Below, piece by piece: positions 13,979-20,303 of a stretch of 20,303 nt of DNA. A program made the translations under genes and the position numbers. Numbering within the stretch: position 1 is the first letter of the stretch; every line of letters starts with the position of its first letter. The notes beneath the pieces are model-generated. The model saw only the letters and a list, made by a program, of their open reading frames with translations. It did no database searches and had not been told where the DNA came from. Source of the DNA: Chitinophagales bacterium (GTDB lineage Bacteria; Bacteroidota; Bacteroidia; Chitinophagales; UBA2359); the NCBI GenBank assembly GCA_020629335.1, contig JAHDDN010000047.1:1-20303 (forward strand). Direction: 5' to 3'.

Positions 13979-16900
13979 TTAGAAGCTAATGGCTTTGAAG
14001 TACTTCTCTACCAAGGACTTATAATAAGGTTTTAAAGAAGGAGGAAGTGTTTTATATAGTTCTACTTCTGCCTCTCTTTTCTTGAGGTATTCTTCAATTG
14101 AAGGTGGAATTTTAGGTTCGATATTACGGGCTGTCTGAGATTGACGTTTATCATCCCACTCACGTTCTCTTTGTGCTTTTTCAGCCTCTAAGAGTTTAGT
14201 CATAATATCTTGCTGTCTTTGCATCATTTCGGTAGTCAGTCGCTTATTTACTAAGTCTTCCTCCGTTTCTTCCATTTCTTCCATGAGTTTTTCTAAATCC
14301 CCCATGCTGCCTGTACCATCTTTATTACCTTCTCGGTTCATTTCCTTGATAGCTTCTCGGATGGCTGCTTGTTCGGCGGCCATTTGCGCCATTTCTTTAC
14401 TCATTTGGCCTTTTCCTGGTTTCTTGCCGCCAGTAGATTGAGCTGCTTTACTCATTTTGTCATTGAGCTGTTGCTGCATTTTACTAATGCTACCTTGCCC
14501 TTTACCACCAGGCTTATCACAACTACCATTTCCAGAGCAATTTTGGTCCCCGTCCATTTGTTGTGCCATTTGCTGTTGCATTTGCTGCATCACTTCACTA
14601 AGCATTAAAGCTAAGTTATTCAAGCTCGTCATTACATACTGTTGACTTACTGTACCCTTATCCGCTTTACGTTCCTCTAAAAGTTCCAAGCCTTCGTCCA
14701 TATTTCTCTTCAACTCTGTCAATTCTTTCATAACATAAGTTTCAATTTCAAAGACTCTTTTACTTAAAGCGACCAGACTATCTTCCACTAATTGAGCATC
14801 GTCCTTCAATTTGTACTGCTGTTGGAGGTGCTCGACATACTTAGGATTATTCACGCTGGTTTCAATGATTTGATCCATCACATCCTCCTGATCAAGAGAC
14901 AATCTAATTAAATTCTCTAATAACTGACGAATCGCTTGCATATCTTCTTCTTGCTGTTGCTGCTGTTGATCCATCATTTGCTGCTGCATCTTCTGGGCCA
15001 TCTCTTGCATCTTTTCAGAAGCTTCTTTTTGCTTTTCAGAGGCTTTTTGAGAATCTTGTTTCTCCATTTCCTCCATACTTTCTTGCTGATCTTCCTGAGC
15101 ATCTTCTCCTTGCTCCTGCATCTCGTCCATAGAATTTTCTTCCTCATTGATTTCCTCATTCATTTCTTCTAACTCAGCAATATCTTCCATCACTTCCTCC
15201 ATCTCTTTATTGAGCTCTTCTTGCTTCTTTTCCTCTTCTGTCATATCACCCCCATCTTTTTCCTCTGTCTCTTCAGCTAACTCTTCTTGTTCCTCCGCTA
15301 ATTCTTCCAATTTCTCAATGGTGTCCGTCATTTTTTGTTCGTACTCTAATTGCTTCAAGAGTTCTTTCAAACGCTCCATTTCCTCTTGCATTTGCTCCTC
15401 TGTCAATTCCATTTCCTCCAGATATTCCATGACGTCTTCCATCTTAGCCTCTTCCATCATTTCCTCCAACTTTTCATACATCTCCTTCATCTCATCTGTC
15501 ATCATCTCATCAAACATCTCCTGCATCTTATTATACTTCTCCTCTAAGCTTGGAGTGAATTGCTTAAATTCTTGCTGCTTCTGGAAATTTTGCTGGAAAT
15601 TCTGCTTCATCTGCTCCATCTGCTTATTCATCTCCTTCTGCTTCTCAATCATATTCTCCATCATCTGCTTATCCTCCCATTCCATATCTTTCTTCTGTAA
15701 AAGACGCTCCTTCATTTCATTCAACTCCTCTTGCAACTTATCCATCTCATCTACAGACTCTTCCAAATCATCTTGTAACTCATCTGTATTATCTTCTGCT
15801 ATTTGCTCTAACTCATCATAAGAAGGCAATTTGAAATCAAAAGTCTGCGTACGAGCAAACTTCTTACCACTGACCCCATCATTATCCCATACTTCAAAGT
15901 AATAAGTCAACTTATCTCCAGGATCCAACTCCAGCGTATTAACATCTAAATAATGCGTAAAACTCGTCGCCTTAGGATTCAAACCCTTTTTGATTGGAGT
16001 TGTATTACGGCCTTTGTTAGGACTCGTCTCCGAATCAACATTATAAACAAATTTTAAATCACTAATACCGTAATCATCCATCGTCTCACCTGTAAAATAT
16101 AATAACTTAGCATCCGTGCTATCTGCAAATTGCTCTGCAGAAATAGTAGGATATAAATCAGGCACTATCGTAATCCCATAAGAAATGGAATCTGCATGAT
16201 GTAATTTATCATTAGATACATAAATCGTATAACTTTGCTCCTTATACACTCGCTCCCCATAAGCAAATAAATCCTCCCCTTGTCTTTGAGCAGAAATCAT
16301 ACTATCCTTAGCAGAGAATTTTAATTGAATATCATCTGTATGCTGCGCATCAAACTTCCAATCTACCTTACTACCAATTGGAATTAATAAATCACCTGTA
16401 TTCTTAAGCGTCTCATCCTTCTTACCCGTATAAGCTGGATAATCTAATGCCAACTCAAAACCAATGATCGCTGGCTTTGGAATCACATTGACTTTATACT
16501 TTTTAGATTGGAAACCATCGGCCTCAAAATAAAATTCTACCTCTTTCTGCACTTTATTAAAACGGTAATTGAAATTATTAGCATCTTCCTTATTCAATTT
16601 ATAAGGAAAATCATTCACCTTGATATATGCATCATTCGGTAATATCTCTCCATCTACTTTCACCTGAATATCCAAGTCCTCATACTGAACGACTTCTAAG
16701 TTCTCAGTAGTTAACTCAAACTTAAATGGTGCCGCTTTCTCAAATTCTGTATTATACTGCGTAATACGCTCTGTACTACCCGTAATCATTTTGGGAAAGG
16801 CTAATAATAACACCCCCAAAAACAATAATGGAATTAAAGCATATTTAGCATACTCTCGGTTTTTAGAAAGATTAATCGCAGACTTAAATGGCACTGGCTT

Positions 16901-17326
16901 CAAAGTATCTATCTTTTGATCAATACTCGCCTCAATCAAACTCGCATCACTCACCTTACTCGCCTGCTCCTTCAATTGAAGAATATTCAACAATTTATCC
17001 TCTACATTCGTAAAGTGATCTCCAATAATGGAAGCCGCCTGAGTATGAGAAATGACCTTACCCAACTTAAAGTAGTTCAGCAAAGGCATAAATACCCAAT
17101 AAACAAAGCTAAGCAAACTCAAACCAATAAATCCAAAGAAGAAGCTTTGCCTAACACCACTGGAAAAGTAGAAATAATGCTCTAATACATTTATGACTAT
17201 AAAAGAAGCTAATACTACCCCCACAAAGTAAAGACTACCACGTATTAACTTATTCACATAAAACTTGCGAATGAACTCATCCAACTTGCGTATTAGAAGC
17301 TGATAATTATTATTTAACTGACTCAT
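13979..17326 (-). CDS. DUF4175-like membrane protein with very long coiled coil
   Basis: 1115 residues. Three membrane segments near the N-terminus (about 32-54, 60-84, 162-180), then a region of about 190-495 rich in beta-strand pattern (KVDGEILPNDAYIKVNDFPY, TGETMDDYGISDLKF), then a highly charged Met/Gln/Glu coiled coil from about 500 to 800 (EELNEMKERL, EEMMEEAKMEDVMEYLEEMEL, a run of six Gln). A flexible Gly/Lys linker near 925-975 (GNGSCDKPGGKGQGS) and a helical C-terminus follow. Length and layout match proteins annotated DUF4175 in Bacteroidota. Function is not known to me; a membrane-anchored periplasmic or cytoplasmic scaffold is inferred. The start is MSQLNNNYQLLIRKLDEF, the first ATG of the frame. 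It ends in a strong terminator, so it is transcribed apart from the anti-sigma-like gene although the order is the conserved one. Confidence 0.8.
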   Translation of the reverse strand: MSQLNNNYQLLIRKLDEFIRKFYVNKLIRGSLYFVGVVLASFIVINVLEHYFYFSSGVRQSFFFGFIGLSLLSFVYWVFMPLLNYFKLGKVISHTQAASIIGDHFTNVEDKLLNILQLKEQASKVSDASLIEASIDQKIDTLKPVPFKSAINLSKNREYAKYALIPLLFLGVLLLAFPKMITGSTERITQYNTEFEKAAPFKFELTTENLEVVQYEDLDIQVKVDGEILPNDAYIKVNDFPYKLNKEDANNFNYRFNKVQKEVEFYFEADGFQSKKYKVNVIPKPAIIGFELALDYPAYTGKKDETLKNTGDLLIPIGSKVDWKFDAQHTDDIQLKFSAKDSMISAQRQGEDLFAYGERVYKEQSYTIYVSNDKLHHADSISYGITIVPDLYPTISAEQFADSTDAKLLYFTGETMDDYGISDLKFVYNVDSETSPNKGRNTTPIKKGLNPKATSFTHYLDVNTLELDPGDKLTYYFEVWDNDGVSGKKFARTQTFDFKLPSYDELEQIAEDNTDELQDDLEESVDEMDKLQEELNEMKERLLQKKDMEWEDKQMMENMIEKQKEMNKQMEQMKQNFQQNFQKQQEFKQFTPSLEEKYNKMQEMFDEMMTDEMKEMYEKLEEMMEEAKMEDVMEYLEEMELTEEQMQEEMERLKELLKQLEYEQKMTDTIEKLEELAEEQEELAEETEEKDGGDMTEEEKKQEELNKEMEEVMEDIAELEEMNEEINEEENSMDEMQEQGEDAQEDQQESMEEMEKQDSQKASEKQKEASEKMQEMAQKMQQQMMDQQQQQQEEDMQAIRQLLENLIRLSLDQEDVMDQIIETSVNNPKYVEHLQQQYKLKDDAQLVEDSLVALSKRVFEIETYVMKELTELKRNMDEGLELLEERKADKGTVSQQYVMTSLNNLALMLSEVMQQMQQQMAQQMDGDQNCSGNGSCDKPGGKGQGSISKMQQQLNDKMSKAAQSTGGKKPGKGQMSKEMAQMAAEQAAIREAIKEMNREGNKDGTGSMGDLEKLMEEMEETEEDLVNKRLTTEMMQRQQDIMTKLLEAEKAQREREWDDKRQSQTARNIEPKIPPSIEEYLKKREAEVELYKTLPPSLKPYYKSLVEKYFKAISF

Positions 17327-17477
17327 AGTTTTTCTTATATAGAATATGAACGCAAAAATCGTACAAATGACACAGAAATAGGGCTAATTTTTAAAAAAAT
17401 CACACATTTCTGACCTAGCTGACGAATTTAAGCTATTTCAAGACCGTTTAAAAGCCCCCAAATGTTAAAACAACCTA

Positions 17478-17676
17478 AAAGCGACAGCAATTCTCGTTTT
17501 AGCCTGCCACACCCGCCTGTCATCACGAGCGCGTCAGCGCACAGTGATCTATTACGACAAAATCCAAGGATTTGGGAGGCTAAACTCATTAACTACTATC
17601 GTTTTTACCATTAATCTCATCTCTCCAGAACTGAATTTAAGTGTTTGGTTAGTCAAAACGAGAATTGCTATAAAAG
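17478..17676. repeat. Inverted-repeat element of about 200 bp (copy 5, own type)
   Basis: AGCAATTCTCGTTTT (17486-17500) and AAAACGAGAATTGCT (17655-17669) are perfect 15-bp reverse complements, with AAAAGCG-type sequence outside both. Inside, AGCCT (17501) and AGGCT (about 17577) can pair, as can TCAC...GTGA around GCGCGTCAGCGC near 17530, and AATCC/GGATT near 17562. No ORF. It lies in the divergent region between 17326 and 18110 and is not obviously homologous to copies 1-4, but has the same nested layout. Confidence 0.65.
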
Positions 17677-17754
17677 CGAATGGTATATTAATTAAATAGT
17701 TAATTCGTGTATTAGCTCTTCAGTTTCAAACTTAAAACGTTTATCAGTTACTTT

Positions 17755-17975
17755 TGGGGCTTCCCCATTGCATTTTTTCATTCGACCGTAGGGGCGCTAC
17801 CTATGTGTGCGCCCTCGAATGAAAAAATGCAATGGGTCGGGCTGTCCACTCTTATGTGGCTATGCCCTTCCTATTACGCTAAGGGCTACTTGTCTCTTAT
17901 TGGAGCCTGCGTAGCCCTAAGCTCCATAAGTCAGGGCATGGCCGCCACATACCGCTCCCATCCCTAAGCCAAGAT
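17755..17975 (+). repeat. Long structured repeat, copy G3 (full length)
   Basis: The flank GGGGCTTCCCC is followed by a 22-bp perfect stem (17764-17785 with 17815-17836) around a loop holding GGGCGC/GCGCCC (17792-17797 / 17809-17814). Then a 135-bp structured segment follows with its own pairs: ATGCCCT (17862-17868) with AGGGCAT (17933-17939), and AAGGGCTAC (17881-17889) with GTAGCCCTa (17911-17919). It is the reverse complement of copy G1, with different stem sequences that still pair. Confidence 0.8.
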
Positions 17976-18056
17976 ACAATTCAAATTTAAACATATTAAA
18001 TCAGTGAATAAATAGAAATATACCGCAAATTATTTTAATTATTCCTATAACATTGC

Positions 18057-18064
18057 TATTTTTG
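18057..18064 (+). promoter_or_regulatory. Candidate -7 element for the HYR gene
   Basis: TATTTTTG fits the Bacteroidota -7 consensus TAnnTTTG and lies 46 bp before the ATG at 18110. No clear TTG/TTTG is found at the expected -33 position, so this is weak. Confidence 0.3.
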
Positions 18065-18109
18065 AATACTAACAAACTATTGAGAATTATAACTTTACAA
18101 ATACATGCT

Positions 18110-20303
18110 ATGAATAAAACACTACATAAACTTTATCTACTTTGTTTCCTAATTGCACTTCCTATACTTTGGAGCCAAAGCACTTCCGCTCAATGTGGGA
18201 ATGATAATACGCAATGGTTAGGAGCACAAACACTCAATTGCAACGGTGCTAATACCACTATAAGTACATGCTTCTTTGGTGGGGAATATGCATTAGTTAA
18301 TGTCACTTGTGGAAATACTTATACCTTTTCCACCTGTGGCGATACCTCTTTTGACACGCAATTAACACTTTACAACAATGCTGGAGGCGGATCTCTTGCT
18401 TATAATGATGACGCCTGTGGACTTCAATCTATTGTTACATGGACCGCTACCTTCACAGGCCAAGTAAGAGTCTTAATTGATAGATTCTTCTGTGGAAATC
18501 AATCTTCCTGTATGACCTTGGTAGCCTCTTGTACAAGTCCTCCTAATACTGATTGCTCTGGAGCAATAGCTGTAGGAGCTGGAGCTACTAACTTCACCCT
18601 TGTAGAAGAATGTTCAGGGCCTGATATAACATCCTGTACCTTCAATGATTATAATGATATATGGTATTCTTATACTGCGCCTGCTTGTCACTTACAAAGT
18701 GTAAATTTTAATACCTTCGGTAGTGGTTTTGATACTGCTTTAAGTGTATGGTCTGGATGCGGTGGAACCGAATTAGCTTGTAATGATGATTCTGGTGGAC
18801 TTCAATCCTCCATTACTCAAAATTGTGTGGCCCCTAGTACAACCTATTATATTAGAGTCTCTGGCTTTAATGGAGCAGATGGTTCAGGAGTTCTAAATAT
18901 AGTTGAAACACAAGACACGACCAACCCAACAATTACTTGTCCTACACAAGCCAATATTGCAGCCAACACTAGTTGTACTGCCACCATACCTAACTTCGTA
19001 CCTTCCGCAACCGTCAGCGATAATTGTGATACCGCTCCAATGGTTACACAATCTCCAGCTGCTGGTACTTCGGTTGGTTTAGGTGCTCAAACGGTCACTT
19101 TAACCGCTACGGATGCCTGCGGAAATACCAATAATTGCACAGTCACCTTCAATGTAATTGATACGACTCCCCCAACCACCACTTGTCCTGCGGATGTAAC
19201 AGTAACAACCGATGCAGGAGCATGTGCTGCAACAGGTGTCGCTTTAGGGACACCTACCACAACGGATAATTGTTCAGGAGAAACGGCTGCTAATGATGCA
19301 CCAGCTTCTTTCCCAATCGGTAATACAACCGTCACATGGACAGTAACGGATGCCGCTGGAAACACAGCCACTTGTACTCAAACTGTAACCGTAACAGATG
19401 ATGAAAATCCTACGATCACTTGTCCTGCAGATGTCAGTGTAACAGCGGATGCCGGTGTTTGTACTGCTTCGGGCGTCGCTTTAGGTACACCTACGACAGC
19501 GGATAATTGTGGTGTCGCTTCGGTAAACAGCGATGCTCCAGCTATTTTCCCACTTGGAAATACTACCGTCACTTGGACAGTAACAGATGATTCGGGCAAT
19601 ACCAATACGTGTACACAAATCGTAACTGTTACGGATGATGAAAATCCGACCATCACTTGTCCAGCAGATGTCAGTGTAACGGCGGATGCGGGGATTTGTA
19701 CCGCTTCAGGGGTCGCTTTAGGTACACCTACGACAGCAGATAATTGTGGCGTCGCTTCGGTAAACAGTGATGCACCAGCCATTTTCCCATTAGGAAATAC
19801 TACCGTCACTTGGACAGTAACGGATGATTCGGGCAATACTAATACGTGTACACAAATCGTAACCGTAACAGATGATGAAAATCCGACCATCACTTGTCCA
19901 GCAGATGTCAGTGTAACAGCGGATGCCGGTGTTTGTACTGCTTCAGGGGTCGCTTTAGGAACACCTACAACAGCAGATAATTGTGGCGTCGCTTCGGTAA
20001 ATAGCGATGCGCCAGCTATTTTCCCATTGGGAAATACGACTGTCACTTGGACTGTAACGGATGATTCGGGCAATACTAATACGTGTACACAAATCGTAAC
20101 CGTAACAGATGATGAAAATCCGACCATCACTTGTCCAGCAGATGTCAGTGTAACAGCGGATGCCGGTGTTTGTACTGCTTCAGGCGTCGCTTTAGGAACA
20201 CCTACGACAGCAGATAATTGTGGCGTCGCTTCGGTAAACAGCGATGCTCCAGCTATTTTCCCACTTGGAAATACGACTGTCACTTGGACAGTAACAGACG
20301 ATT
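18110..20303 (+). CDS. Secreted HYR-repeat surface protein, 3' end outside the window
   Basis: An open frame of 731 codons without stop, cut by the window end. Signal peptide about 1-27 (LYLLCFLIALPIL, cleavage near SA-QC). Two Cys-rich PPC-like beta-sandwich domains follow (about 29-145 and 146-265), with FDTQLTLY, FDTALSVWSGC, CNDDSGG and TTYYIRVSGF, the same fold signature as the repeats in the protein at 9091. From residue about 269 come HYR (hyalin repeat, Ig-like) domains, each with TCP.D..V, an inner Cys, DNC, and FP.G.TTVTWT.TD.(A/S)GN....C, in units of 82, 79, 79, 79, 79 and a partial one. HYR domains are cell-surface adhesion modules. Its export tail, if any, lies outside. The long open frames on the opposite strand are by-products of the repeat. 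Confidence 0.85.
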   Translation, partial: MNKTLHKLYLLCFLIALPILWSQSTSAQCGNDNTQWLGAQTLNCNGANTTISTCFFGGEYALVNVTCGNTYTFSTCGDTSFDTQLTLYNNAGGGSLAYNDDACGLQSIVTWTATFTGQVRVLIDRFFCGNQSSCMTLVASCTSPPNTDCSGAIAVGAGATNFTLVEECSGPDITSCTFNDYNDIWYSYTAPACHLQSVNFNTFGSGFDTALSVWSGCGGTELACNDDSGGLQSSITQNCVAPSTTYYIRVSGFNGADGSGVLNIVETQDTTNPTITCPTQANIAANTSCTATIPNFVPSATVSDNCDTAPMVTQSPAAGTSVGLGAQTVTLTATDACGNTNNCTVTFNVIDTTPPTTTCPADVTVTTDAGACAATGVALGTPTTTDNCSGETAANDAPASFPIGNTTVTWTVTDAAGNTATCTQTVTVTDDENPTITCPADVSVTADAGVCTASGVALGTPTTADNCGVASVNSDAPAIFPLGNTTVTWTVTDDSGNTNTCTQIVTVTDDENPTITCPADVSVTADAGICTASGVALGTPTTADNCGVASVNSDAPAIFPLGNTTVTWTVTDDSGNTNTCTQIVTVTDDENPTITCPADVSVTADAGVCTASGVALGTPTTADNCGVASVNSDAPAIFPLGNTTVTWTVTDDSGNTNTCTQIVTVTDDENPTITCPADVSVTADAGVCTASGVALGTPTTADNCGVASVNSDAPAIFPLGNTTVTWTVTDD
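19397..20303 (+). repeat. Tandem 237-bp DNA repeat within the HYR gene
   Basis: Units begin at GATGATGAAAAT at 19397, 19634, 19871 and 20108, an exact 237-bp (79-codon) period. The last unit is cut by the window end. The units are nearly identical at DNA level, with differences mostly in third codon positions, and the unit before (19160-19396) has the same length but is clearly more divergent, as is the 246-bp one at 18914. Confidence 0.95.

Larger units (their letters stand above)
17327..18109. other. Divergent intergenic region
   Basis: About 780 bp between the divergent DUF4175-like (minus) and HYR (plus) genes. It contains the inverted-repeat element at 17478-17676 and structured repeat copy G3 at 17755-17975. 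The rest is AT-rich and must hold two promoters. I found only a partial match for the plus-strand one (18057-18064) and none that I trust for the minus strand. Confidence 0.5.

Noticed and set aside
15147..15821. A 224-codon plus-strand frame rich in Ser and Ile (with smaller ones nearby)
   Set aside because: Shadow of the Glu/Met-rich coiled coil on the other strand; composition reflects reversed GAA/ATG codons.
19378..20283. A 301-codon open frame on the minus strand (and one at 19087-19371)
   Set aside because: It is the antisense of the tandem HYR repeat. The plus-strand frame has a signal peptide, Cys spacing and HYR motifs, and the antisense frame is open only because each repeat unit is.

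Overview
The window looks like a chromosomal segment of a Bacteroidota bacterium, most likely of the Saprospiraceae/Lewinella type. Reasons: AT-rich DNA, secreted proteins with C-terminal type IX secretion (Por-type) sorting domains, propeller-repeat proteins, a hyalin-repeat adhesin, and the gene order DUF4175-like protein, HATPase anti-sigma-like protein, ybeY. The lineage is inference from these families; no database was searched.

Layout. 1-1000: a stand-alone Y1 (IS200-like, RAYT-type) transposase on the minus strand, with REP-like hairpins on both sides. 1000-1660: gene-free DNA filled with several families of palindromic repeats. 1663-4338: two adjacent secreted propeller proteins (minus strand, 27 bp apart, probably one operon). 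4339-5561: a gene-poor stretch with a second copy of the repeat block seen near 1090-1450. 5562-5885: a small orphan gene. 5999-8389: a 796-residue propeller protein that equals the two neighbours joined end to end. 8390-9090: two more structured repeats. 9091-12405: a large secreted protein with six Cys-rich beta-sandwich-like repeats and an unusual C-terminal module. 12775-13629: ybeY and an ATP-binding anti-sigma-like gene, 9 bp apart. 13979-17326: a membrane-anchored DUF4175-like protein with a very long Met/Gln/Glu-rich coiled coil, followed by a clear intrinsic terminator. 17327-18109: an inverted-repeat element and a third copy of a long structured repeat. 18110-end: a plus-strand secreted protein with two Cys-rich domains and at least six HYR domains, cut by the window edge.

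How the genes work together. The secreted proteins (three propellers, the Cys-repeat protein, the HYR protein) form a cell-surface/extracellular set. The anti-sigma-like gene and ybeY are housekeeping or regulatory genes of conserved Bacteroidota context. Nothing links the two groups functionally.

The most unusual content is between the genes. There are at least four families of hairpin-forming elements: REPs next to a RAYT, a family with long arms around a GCATAGC-like core, a 22-bp-stem element with three copies, and a stem with arms beginning GAAATGACC. In several of them the copies differ in sequence but keep base pairing, as expected for selection on folded DNA or RNA.
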